Shown here in pieces: positions 7,920-14,934 of a DNA stretch of 64,000 nucleotides. Under the pieces are notes generated by a model that was given only the letters and a program-made list of their open reading frames with translations, made no database searches and was not told where the DNA came from. The position numbers and the translations under genes are program-made. Source of the DNA: Clostridia bacterium (GTDB taxonomy: Bacteria; Bacillota; Clostridia; Oscillospirales; Acutalibacteraceae); assembly GCA_017403185.1 (NCBI GenBank), contig JAFQON010000036.1:124001-188000 (forward strand), read 5' to 3'. Every line of letters begins with the position of its first letter. The first letter of the stretch is position 1.

Positions 7920-8031
7920 ATTCCTTTCAAAGAAAATTTAAGTATTGATTATATTAACAGATTATCAACTGATACGCAATACAGACTGAATTACAGAATG
8001 AAGTTCATACTTTTGAATGAATAAAATAAAT

Positions 8032-8060
8032 AACGCCTTGAAAATCAAGGCGTTCATGCT
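8032..8060 (-). terminator. Terminator of the mntP-tetR operon
   Basis: Stem AACGCCTTG (8032-8040) / complement (8046-8054), five-base loop, followed on the minus strand by a T-rich stretch (ATTTATTTTATT). Confidence 0.8.
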
Positions 8061-8099
8061 GTACTTTATATTCAAATCAAAAATATATTTTTTTAAAAC

Positions 8100-8687
8100 T
8101 CACTTTGTTCTGAACCCGTTAAGGAACATCGGCAAAAGCGACTGCGAATAATTGCACAGCGAATAGTTGCCGTTGCAGATGCACCAATCATAAAGCAGTG
8201 CACGCTCAAAAAGCGCATACGCCTTGAGAATTTCGTTGGTTGAAACATCGCTTCTCAGGCTGCCGTTCTGCTGCCCGTGAGAGATGATTTTGCGCAAAAG
8301 TTTAAAGTAGGTTCTGTTATTGTCAAGCAGGTGCTTTTCGCCCGTTGTGACAAGCTGAGTTGAATACATTCTCGCAAGCAAATCGAGCGAAACCCTGTTC
8401 TCAATCATAAAGAAAAGCTCTTTGTTGAGGTCGAGAAGCGTCTGAAAAGCATCGCCGTCAAGGTCAATTCCGCCCTCGAGCGCCTCATATTTATCGTCAA
8501 AAAGATACGAAAGCGTTGAAAGCAGCGCATCCTTGCCGCTGAAATGGTGGTAAAATGAGCCTTTTGAGGTTTCGGAGCGCTCAACAATATCCTCAATGGT
8601 CGTGTTTTCATAGCCGTTTTCATAAAACAGCTCCCATGCGGCATTGACGATTTTCATTTTTGTGTTGCGTGAATCCTTGCGAGGCAT
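8100..8687 (-). CDS. TetR/AcrR-family regulator
   Basis: 195 residues. The N-terminal helix-turn-helix (TKMKIVNAAWELFYENGYEN ... GSFYHHFSGKDALL) is typical TetR; the C-terminal ligand domain is unassigned. It follows mntP by 15 bases and is co-transcribed with it. Ribosome site GGGGG precedes the ATG. Whether it controls mntP or a distant gene is not visible. The inverted repeat CACGC-TCGGT-GCGTG in the mntP promoter spacer is one possible target. Confidence 0.85.
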   Translation of the reverse strand: MPRKDSRNTKMKIVNAAWELFYENGYENTTIEDIVERSETSKGSFYHHFSGKDALLSTLSYLFDDKYEALEGGIDLDGDAFQTLLDLNKELFFMIENRVSLDLLARMYSTQLVTTGEKHLLDNNRTYFKLLRKIISHGQQNGSLRSDVSTNEILKAYALFERALLYDWCICNGNYSLCNYSQSLLPMFLNGFRTK

Positions 8688-8702
8688 TGCAATTCCCCCG
8701 TA

Positions 8703-9281
8703 TCAGAAATTTATTATTCCGTAATGCTCAAGAATGGTTTTAAGACCCATAAGTATCAGTATCACACCGCCCGCAATCTCAGCTTTCTTTTTGAATTTAA
8801 GCCCGAAAACATTGCCGATTTTGATGCCTGCGGCAGAAAAGACAAAGGTGATTATGCCGATAAATGCAACGGCAATAATAACCTCTTGGGGTGTAAAATC
8901 AAGAAAACCTATGCCTGCAAGAAGAGCATCTATGCTTGTTGCAACAGCAAGGGTAAACATTTCTTTGATGCCCATTGATGCGCTTGAGCATTCCTCGCAG
9001 TCATCCTTTTTTGAGACCGCTTCTTTAATCATATTTGCACCGATAAGACCGAGAAGGATGAAGGCAATCCAATGTGTGTAATTTTCAACATAGCTTTTGA
9101 GAGTTGCGCCGAAAAGATAGCCCAGAGCAGGCATAATCGCCTGAAATCCGCCAAACCACAGACCCGCAAGCAGCATCTGCTTCATCCCCGCTTTTTTAAC
9201 GGCAAGACCCTTGCAGACCGCAACTGCGAACGCATCCATAGAGAGACCGACCGCAATAAAAAACAAATTATATATCGGCAT
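8703..9281 (-). CDS. mntP: Manganese efflux pump
   Basis: 192 residues from the ATG at 9281, which has a perfect AAAGGAG site; the 23 extra upstream codons lie in the leader hairpin and are rejected. Six membrane helices in two repeats with the MntP/YebN signatures GLSMDAFAVAVCKGL and ATSIDALLAGIGF, whose Asp residues are needed for manganese export in the family. It is preceded by a leader with an intrinsic terminator (9301-9325) and followed by tetR. Confidence 0.9.
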   Translation of the reverse strand: MPIYNLFFIAVGLSMDAFAVAVCKGLAVKKAGMKQMLLAGLWFGGFQAIMPALGYLFGATLKSYVENYTHWIAFILLGLIGANMIKEAVSKKDDCEECSSASMGIKEMFTLAVATSIDALLAGIGFLDFTPQEVIIAVAFIGIITFVFSAAGIKIGNVFGLKFKKKAEIAGGVILILMGLKTILEHYGIINF

Positions 9282-9300
9282 ATCAATTCTCCTTTGGCAT

Positions 9301-9325
9301 AAAAAAACGGATACCGCCGTACCCG
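9301..9325 (-). terminator. Intrinsic terminator inside the mntP leader
   Basis: On the minus strand CGGGTAC (9325-9319), loop GGCG, GTATCCG (9314-9308), then seven T's (9307-9301). It sits between the mntP promoter and the mntP ribosome site, so transcription must pass it to express the operon. This suggests attenuation, but no known riboswitch fold is recognised. Confidence 0.65.
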
Positions 9326-9336
9326 AGATTTTATTT

Positions 9337-9366
9337 ATTTTACCACGCACCGAGCGTGTTTGTCAA
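9337..9366 (-). promoter_or_regulatory. Promoter of mntP-tetR with an inverted repeat in the spacer
   Basis: Minus-strand -35 TTGACA (9366-9361), 18-base spacer, -10 TAAAAT (9342-9337). The spacer holds the inverted repeat CACGC-TCGGT-GCGTG, a possible operator. Confidence 0.7.
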
Positions 9367-9458
9367 CACTAATCAGACTGTGATTTTTCTTTTGTTGCAA
9401 CAAACAAAAAAAGCTGAAAAAATTCGCAAAAATTCCTCAATTTTTAGCGGATAACCTA

Positions 9459-9488
9459 TTGAAATATATATGTATTATATTGTATAAT
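9459..9488 (+). promoter_or_regulatory. Promoter of the purine operon
   Basis: TTGAAA (9459-9464), 18-base spacer, TATAAT (9483-9488), about 32 bases before purE. I see no purine riboswitch core in the short leader. Confidence 0.6.
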
Positions 9489-9520
9489 TATAAAAGCTAT
9501 TGTATTGGAGGTAGATATCC

Positions 9521-10015
9521 GTGAAAAAAGTTGGAATTATCATGGGCAGCGACAGCGACCTGCCCGTTGTTGAAAAAGCAATCAATACACTTGACGAATA
9601 CGGTGTACCCTATGAGGTTCATGTTTTTTCCGCACACAGAACACCTGAGCAGTCCAAGGATTTTGCTCAGAATGCAAAGGCAAACGGCTTCGGCGCAATC
9701 ATTGCAGCCGCAGGCAAGGCAGCACACCTTGCAGGCGCAATTGCAGCCAACACCACTCTCCCCGTTATCGGTATACCCGTAAAAGCTTCTACTCTCGACG
9801 GCTTGGATGCCCTTCTCTCAACTGTTCAGATGCCCGCAGGAATCCCCGTGGCTACAGTTGCGATTGACGGTGCAGCCAATGCCGCTTTGTTGTCTATACA
9901 GATTCTTGCCGTTTCGGATGACGAGCTTGCAGCAAAGCTCACCGCAGCAAGAGCCGCTGCAACAGAAAAGGTGCTTGCAGCAAACAAGAAGATTGAAGAG
10001 AAGTTTAATAAATAA
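9521..10015 (+). CDS. purE: N5-carboxyaminoimidazole ribonucleotide mutase
   Basis: 164 residues from a GTG with a GGAGG site. It has the class I PurE motif GIIMGSDSDLPV, the SAHRTPE loop and the glycine-rich AAAGKAAHLAGAIA core. It moves the carboxyl group of N5-CAIR to give CAIR in purine synthesis. Its usual partner PurK is not in the window. It is the first gene of purE-F-M-N-D-L. Confidence 0.95.
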   Translation: MKKVGIIMGSDSDLPVVEKAINTLDEYGVPYEVHVFSAHRTPEQSKDFAQNAKANGFGAIIAAAGKAAHLAGAIAANTTLPVIGIPVKASTLDGLDALLSTVQMPAGIPVATVAIDGAANAALLSIQILAVSDDELAAKLTAARAAATEKVLAANKKIEEKFNK

Positions 10016-10017
10016 TT

Positions 10018-10121
10018 CAGTGAAAAGTGAATAATTAAGGGTGGGCGTTGCCCACACCCAAAAATATATTCGGTCATAGGCGAAGCCTATCCGAAACTTT
10101 GCACTTTTAACTTTGCACTTA
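10018..10121 (-). repeat. Dispersed palindromic element, type A copy 1
   Basis: Fills the purE-purF gap. It carries gtgaaaagtgaataat-like ends, one hairpin built on gggtgggc...gcccacaccc and a second on cataggc...gcctatccg. It matches the copy at 13528-13650 in reverse orientation, with the two hairpins in the opposite order. Confidence 0.8.
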
Positions 10122-10143
10122 AAATATACTCGGAGGTAATTCT

Positions 10144-11568
10144 ATGGGAGGATTTTTCGGCGCAACATCAAGAAGAGATGTTGTTCTGGATGTGTTTTTC
10201 GGCGTAGACTACCATTCCCACCTCGGCACACGCAGGGGCGGTATGGCAGCAGTAAACGAAGAAAAAGGCTTTCAGCGTGATATTCACAACATTGAAAACT
10301 CACCTTTCCGCACAAAGTTTGCGGGAATTGTTGACGAAATGCACGGCAACGCCTGCATCGGCTGCATCAGTGACAGCGACCCGCAGCCAATTCTCATCCG
10401 CTCAAACCTCGGCACCTATGCCATAACGGTTATAGGCTGCATCAACAATTCCGGCGAGCTTGTTGACGAATTCCTTTCAAAGGGCGGCTGCCATTTCAAC
10501 ACAATGACCTCAGGCAAAATCAACTCCACCGAGCTCGTTGCCGCACTCATAAATCAGAAAGACAGTTTTGTCGACGGCATACGCTATGCTCAGGAAAAAA
10601 TTGACGGCTCGCTTTCGCTCCTTCTTCTCCTTGAAGACGGCAGCATTATCGCCGCAAGAGATAAAGTCGGCAGGCTCCCGATTCTTATCGGCAAGGACCT
10701 CGACGGCTACTGCGTATCCTTTGAATCCTTCGCATTTGAAAAGCTCGATTACGATTTCGTCAAGGAGCTCGGCCCTGCAGAAATCGTGAGAATATATCCC
10801 GACAGAGTGCACACTCTTGCCGAGGCTGAGAAGAAGCTCAAAATCTGCGCCTTCCTCTGGAGCTATTACGGCTACCCCACCGCCTGCTACGAAGGAGTAA
10901 GCGTTGAGGTTATGAGGACCAAAAACGGTGCGGTTATGGCAAGGGAAGACAAGAAAAACGGTCTTTGCGACGGCATCGACTATGTAAGCGGCGTTCCCGA
11001 TTCGGGCACACCCCACGCTATCGGCTACGCAAACGCAAGCGGAATTCCTTTTGCAAGACCGTTCATAAAATACACCCCCACCTGGCCCAGAAGCTTCATG
11101 CCCACAAGCCAGAGCGAGAGAAATAAGGTTGCAAAAATGAAGATGGTGCCCGTGCACGACCTCATTCAGGGCAAGAGCCTTCTTTTTGTTGACGACAGCA
11201 TCGTAAGAGGCACTCAGCTTCGTGAAACGGTTGATTTCCTTTACAGTCACGGTGCAAAAGAGGTTCATATGCGTTCCGCCTGCCCGCCGATTATGTATGG
11301 CTGCAAGTACCTCAACTTCTCACGCAACACTTCGGATGACGACCTCATTGCCCGCCGTGTCATTCACGACCTTGAAGGCAAGGACGGCGACAAATACATT
11401 GACGAATATCTCGACGCTTCAACCGAAAGAGGCAAGAAGCTGCGTGAAATCATCGGCAAGGAGCTCAAGCTCACCACCCTCGGCTATCAGAGCATAGCAG
11501 GTCTCATCGAAGCAATCGGTCTGCCTGAGGACTGCATTTGCACCTATTGCTGGAACGGCAGAGGATAA
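10144..11568 (+). CDS. purF: Amidophosphoribosyltransferase-like protein lacking the N-terminal cysteine
   Basis: 474 residues. The start is fixed by TCGGAGG seven bases ahead of the ATG and gives MGGFFGATSRRD, where classical PurF has Cys as the first mature residue (CGIFG or CGVFG). The PRPP motif VDDSIVRGT (349-357) is intact, the N-terminal Ntn-hydrolase fold has LGTRRGGMA, and the C-terminal CICTYCWNG could be part of an iron-sulfur site as in Bacillus PurF. It should make phosphoribosylamine, but without the nucleophile it may need free ammonia or a partner. Similar Gly-for-Cys proteins occur in Clostridia, as far as I recall. Confidence 0.85.
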   Translation: MGGFFGATSRRDVVLDVFFGVDYHSHLGTRRGGMAAVNEEKGFQRDIHNIENSPFRTKFAGIVDEMHGNACIGCISDSDPQPILIRSNLGTYAITVIGCINNSGELVDEFLSKGGCHFNTMTSGKINSTELVAALINQKDSFVDGIRYAQEKIDGSLSLLLLLEDGSIIAARDKVGRLPILIGKDLDGYCVSFESFAFEKLDYDFVKELGPAEIVRIYPDRVHTLAEAEKKLKICAFLWSYYGYPTACYEGVSVEVMRTKNGAVMAREDKKNGLCDGIDYVSGVPDSGTPHAIGYANASGIPFARPFIKYTPTWPRSFMPTSQSERNKVAKMKMVPVHDLIQGKSLLFVDDSIVRGTQLRETVDFLYSHGAKEVHMRSACPPIMYGCKYLNFSRNTSDDDLIARRVIHDLEGKDGDKYIDEYLDASTERGKKLREIIGKELKLTTLGYQSIAGLIEAIGLPEDCICTYCWNGRG

Positions 11569-11699
11569 GTTTCACTTCGTGAAACAGTGATATAAATTCC
11601 TTTCGGAATTTGTGATATTCCCTGCGGAAGTGAAATACTTGCTTTGCAAATGTGATATACGCCTTGCGGCGTGTTAAGGAAGGGCTCCGCCCTTACCCA
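11569..11699 (+). repeat. Array of short hairpins joined by GTGATAT spacers
   Basis: After purF come six small palindromes: GTTTCAC-TTC-GTGAAAC; AAATTCC-TTTC-GGAATTT; TTCC-CTGC-GGAA; TTGC-TTT-GCAA; ACGCC-TTGC-GGCGT; AAGGGC-TCC-GCCCTT. The middle ones are preceded by GTGATAT or GTGAAAT at 11587, 11612, 11630 and 11652. The stems differ in sequence while the spacer is kept, so it is neither a CRISPR nor a simple tandem repeat. Confidence 0.75.
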
Positions 11700-11746
11700 T
11701 TCATAAAATAATATAAAATATGTGAATTTCACAGGAGGAATAAATT

Positions 11747-12787
11747 ATGGAAAAAAGCTTCAGCGAAAGCTACGCAGCAGCAGGCGTTGATATTACCGCC
11801 GGCTACAAAGCGGTTGAACTTATGAAGACCCACATCAAAAGAACTCTCACTGCAGGCGCAATGTCAGACATCGGCGGCTTCGGCGGTCTTTTTGAGCTTG
11901 ACCTCACAGGTATCGCAAAGCCCGTTCTCGTAAGCGGCACTGACGGCGTCGGCACAAAGCTCAAGTTCGCATTTATTATGGACAAGCATGACACTGTCGG
12001 CATCGACTGCGTTGCAATGTGCGCAAACGATATTGTTTGCTGCGGTGCAAAGCCCCTGCTTTTCCTTGACTATATTGCTTGCGGCAAGAATGTTCCCGAA
12101 AGAATTGCAGAAATCGTTTCGGGTATCGCTGAAGGCTGCGTTCAGTCAAACGCTGCTCTCATCGGCGGCGAAACAGCTGAAATGCCCGGCTTCTATCCCG
12201 TTGACGAATATGACCTTGCAGGCTTCTGCGTAGGCGTTGTCGATAAAGATAAGGTTCTCGACAACACAAAGATGACCGAAGGCGATGTTGTTATCGCTCT
12301 CCCCTCAAGCGGCGTTCATTCAAACGGCTTCTCACTCGTTCGCAAGGTGTTTGATGTTGAGAATGCAGATATCAAAACTCCCGTTGCAGAGCTCGGCGGC
12401 AAATCAGTCGGCGAAACTCTTCTCACCCCCACCAAGATTTATGTTAAGCCCATGGTTGCTCTCTTTGAGGAAGTAACAGTCAAGGCTGTTTCACATATCA
12501 CAGGCGGCGGCTTCTATGAGAATATCCCCAGAAGCATTCCCGACGGCTTCGGCGCAAAGATTGACAAGGCTTCGCTCAGAATCCTTCCCATCTTTGACCT
12601 TATCGCAAAAACAGGCAACATCCCCGAAAGAGATATGTTCAACACCTTCAACATGGGTGTCGGCATGAGCATTGTTGTTGCCAAGGAAGATGCCGAAAAG
12701 GCTCTTGAAGTGCTCAAGGCAAACGGCGAAGATGCTTACATCATCGGCGAAATCATCAAGTCGGAAGACAAGGTAATTATTTGCTGA
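11747..12787 (+). CDS. purM: Phosphoribosylformylglycinamidine cyclo-ligase (AIR synthetase)
   Basis: 346 residues, the normal length. The signatures SGTDGVGTKLKFAF, ALIGGETAEMPGFY and HITGGGFYENIPR are all present. It converts FGAM to AIR with ATP. Ribosome site AGGAGG precedes the ATG at 11747. It sits between the hairpin array and a type A repeat, still in the same operon direction. Confidence 0.97.
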   Translation: MEKSFSESYAAAGVDITAGYKAVELMKTHIKRTLTAGAMSDIGGFGGLFELDLTGIAKPVLVSGTDGVGTKLKFAFIMDKHDTVGIDCVAMCANDIVCCGAKPLLFLDYIACGKNVPERIAEIVSGIAEGCVQSNAALIGGETAEMPGFYPVDEYDLAGFCVGVVDKDKVLDNTKMTEGDVVIALPSSGVHSNGFSLVRKVFDVENADIKTPVAELGGKSVGETLLTPTKIYVKPMVALFEEVTVKAVSHITGGGFYENIPRSIPDGFGAKIDKASLRILPIFDLIAKTGNIPERDMFNTFNMGVGMSIVVAKEDAEKALEVLKANGEDAYIIGEIIKSEDKVIIC

Positions 12788-12790
12788 GCA

Positions 12791-12920
12791 AACAATTACA
12801 ATTCGGAATTATGAATGCGGAATGCGGAATTAAAGGATAGGCTTCGCCTATGACCGATTATATTAATGGGTACGGGCGCAGCCCGTCATTCATTCCGAAT
12901 TACGAATTCCGAATTAATAT
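12791..12920 (+). repeat. Dispersed palindromic element, type A variant (purM-purN gap)
   Basis: Outer ends are made of repeated ggaatt/ccgaatt motifs in inverted orientation. The core has the same two hairpins as the other copies (ggataggc-ttc-gcctat and gggcgc-a-gcccgt). Confidence 0.75.
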
Positions 12921-12939
12921 ATTTGAACGGAGTGAAAAT

Positions 12940-13539
12940 ATGAATAAAGCCCGTATCGCCGTTCTTGTTTCGGGCGGCGGAACAAATCTGCAGGCTCTGA
13001 TTGATGCTCAGGCGGCAGGAATAATCAAAAGCGGTGAAATCACGCTTGTAATTTCCAACAAAGCAGGCGCATATGCGCTTGAAAGAGCCGCAAAGGCAGG
13101 CATCAGAACAGAAACCGTGCTCAAAAAAGAAACCCCCGATTTTGAGGGCAGGCTCATTGAGCTTCTCGACGGCGACGGCATTGACCTGATTGTTCTTGCA
13201 GGCTTTATGAGCATTCTCTCCGAGCGATTCACAAATCACTATAAAGACAGAATAATCAATGTTCACCCCTCGCTCATTCCGTCTTTCTGCGGCGAAGGCT
13301 TCTACGGTCTGCGTGTGCACGAAGCGGCGCTCGGCTACGGCGTGAAGGTGACGGGTGCAACGGTGCATTTTGTTAACGAAATCCCCGACGGCGGACGCAT
13401 CATCATGCAGAAAGCCGTTGACATAGAGCCTGACGACACCCCCGAAACTCTTCAGAAAAGAGTTATGGAGCAGGCGGAATGGATAATTCTTCCCCTTTCG
13501 GCGGAGAAGGTATGTAAAGATATTTTAAGTGAAAAATGA
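12940..13539 (+). CDS. purN: Phosphoribosylglycinamide formyltransferase
   Basis: 199 residues from the ATG at 12940 (site ACGGAGTG). The longer frame back to 12850 is repeat sequence and is rejected. It has the GART motif VSGGGTNLQALIDA, the catalytic region INVHPSLIPSFCG with Asn and His, and the conserved Asp in ATVHFVNEIPDGG. It transfers formyl from 10-formyl-THF to GAR. The last codons and stop are formed by the left end of the repeat element at 13528. Confidence 0.95.
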   Translation: MNKARIAVLVSGGGTNLQALIDAQAAGIIKSGEITLVISNKAGAYALERAAKAGIRTETVLKKETPDFEGRLIELLDGDGIDLIVLAGFMSILSERFTNHYKDRIINVHPSLIPSFCGEGFYGLRVHEAALGYGVKVTGATVHFVNEIPDGGRIIMQKAVDIEPDDTPETLQKRVMEQAEWIILPLSAEKVCKDILSEK

Positions 13540-13650
13540 AGAATGAAGAATGAAAAATTTCGGATAGGCTCCGCCTATAACCGATTTATATAATCGGGTG
13601 TGGGCAGCGCCCACCCTTAATTATTCATTTTTCACTATTCATTATTCACT
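13528..13650 (+). repeat. Dispersed palindromic element, type A copy 3
   Basis: Ends are gtgaaaaatgaagaatgaag (left) and attcatttttcactattcat (right), inverted relative to each other. The core has hairpins ggataggc-tcc-gcctat and gggtgggc-type. It overlaps the final codons of purN. Confidence 0.8.
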
Positions 13651-13674
13651 AACACAATCTACGGAGGCTAACAA

Positions 13675-14928
13675 ATGAAGGTTCTTGTTGTCGGCGGCGG
13701 CGGAAGAGAGCACGCCATCATCAAAAAACTCAAAGAAAACAAAGATATAGAAAAAATCTATGCGCTCCCCGGTAACGGCGGCATCGCGGCAGACGCAGAA
13801 TGCGTTGCCATCGGCGCAAAGGATATCCCCGCAATCGTTGACTTTGCAAAAAACAACGATATCGGCTTTGCGGTTGTCGCTCCCGACGACCCCCTTGTGC
13901 TCGGCGCGGTTGATGAGCTCTCAAAGCTCGGAATTCCCTGCTTCGGCCCCGAAAAGAAAGCTGCTATCATCGAAGGCAGTAAGGTTTTCTCAAAAAATCT
14001 TATGAAGAAATACAATATCCCCACCGCTGCTTACGAGGTGTTTGACGACGCTGAAAAGGCTCTCTCTTACCTTGAAACAGCCCCCATCCCCACCGTTATC
14101 AAGGCAGACGGCCTTGCACTCGGCAAGGGCGTTATCATCGCCATGACCCGTGAGGAAGCTGCCGATGCCGTTAAATCCATTATGCAGGACAAGCAGTTCG
14201 GCGAAAGCGGCAATCAGATTGTTATTGAAGAATTCCTTGAAGGCCCCGAGGTTTCCGTTCTTTCTTTCACAGACGGCAAAACCGTGGTGCCCATGATTTC
14301 ATCAATGGACCACAAGAGAGCAAAGGATAACGATGAAGGTCTCAACACGGGCGGCATGGGCACAATTGCTCCCAATCCCTATTATACTGCCGATGTTGCG
14401 GAAAGATGTATGAATGAAATTTTCCTGCCCACAATCAACGCAATGAACGCAGAGGGCAGAACCTTCAAGGGCTGCCTCTACTTCGGTCTTATGATAACAA
14501 AGAACGGCCCAAAGGTTATCGAATATAACTGCCGTTTCGGCGACCCCGAAACTCAGGTTGTTCTTCCTCTTCTTGAAAGCGACCTTTTTGAGATTATGAA
14601 GAGCGTTGCCGCAGGCACACTCACCGCTGAGCAGGTTAAATTCAGCGAAAAATCAGCCTGCTGCGTTGTTATGGCGTCAGACGGCTATCCTCAGAAATAC
14701 GAAAGCGGCTTTGAAATCACAATGCCCGCTGATAAAAATATCTATATTGCAGGTGCCAAGCTTGCAGACGGCAAGCTTCTCACCGCAGGCGGCAGAGTTC
14801 TCGGCGTAACCGAAACCGCAGACACCCTTGCCGATGCAATCGCAAACGCTTACGAAACCGTTAAAACGGTTAACTTTGCAAACGCTTATTACAGAAAAGA
14901 TATCGGCAAAAAAGCAATGGAGGTTTGA
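13675..14928 (+). CDS. purD: Phosphoribosylamine-glycine ligase
   Basis: 417 residues, ATP-grasp fold. It starts MKVLVVGGGGREHAI, with GSKVFSKNLMKKYNIPTA, IKADGLALGKGVI and the metal-binding ...VIEYNCRFGDPETQ motif. It joins glycine to phosphoribosylamine. Ribosome site ACGGAGG precedes the ATG. Six bases separate its stop from purL. Confidence 0.97.
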   Translation: MKVLVVGGGGREHAIIKKLKENKDIEKIYALPGNGGIAADAECVAIGAKDIPAIVDFAKNNDIGFAVVAPDDPLVLGAVDELSKLGIPCFGPEKKAAIIEGSKVFSKNLMKKYNIPTAAYEVFDDAEKALSYLETAPIPTVIKADGLALGKGVIIAMTREEAADAVKSIMQDKQFGESGNQIVIEEFLEGPEVSVLSFTDGKTVVPMISSMDHKRAKDNDEGLNTGGMGTIAPNPYYTADVAERCMNEIFLPTINAMNAEGRTFKGCLYFGLMITKNGPKVIEYNCRFGDPETQVVLPLLESDLFEIMKSVAAGTLTAEQVKFSEKSACCVVMASDGYPQKYESGFEITMPADKNIYIAGAKLADGKLLTAGGRVLGVTETADTLADAIANAYETVKTVNFANAYYRKDIGKKAMEV

Positions 14929-14934
14929 TATATT

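Noticed and set aside
9281..9350. yybP-ykoY manganese riboswitch before mntP
   Set aside because: The leader of about 50 bases shows only a terminator hairpin; I could not find the conserved loops. A covariance search would settle it.
9370..9520. Purine riboswitch before purE
   Set aside because: The leader after the predicted start is about 25 bases and lacks the conserved purine aptamer core.
10510..11268. 252-codon minus-strand ORF opposite purF
   Set aside because: Shadow of purF; no start site or family features.
11569..11585. parS-like palindrome gtttcacttcgtgaaac
   Set aside because: It has a three-base insertion in the centre of the parS consensus and belongs to the hairpin array.
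11569..11699. CRISPR array
   Set aside because: The repeated part is only seven bases, units are palindromes with different stems, and spacing is irregular; no cas genes.
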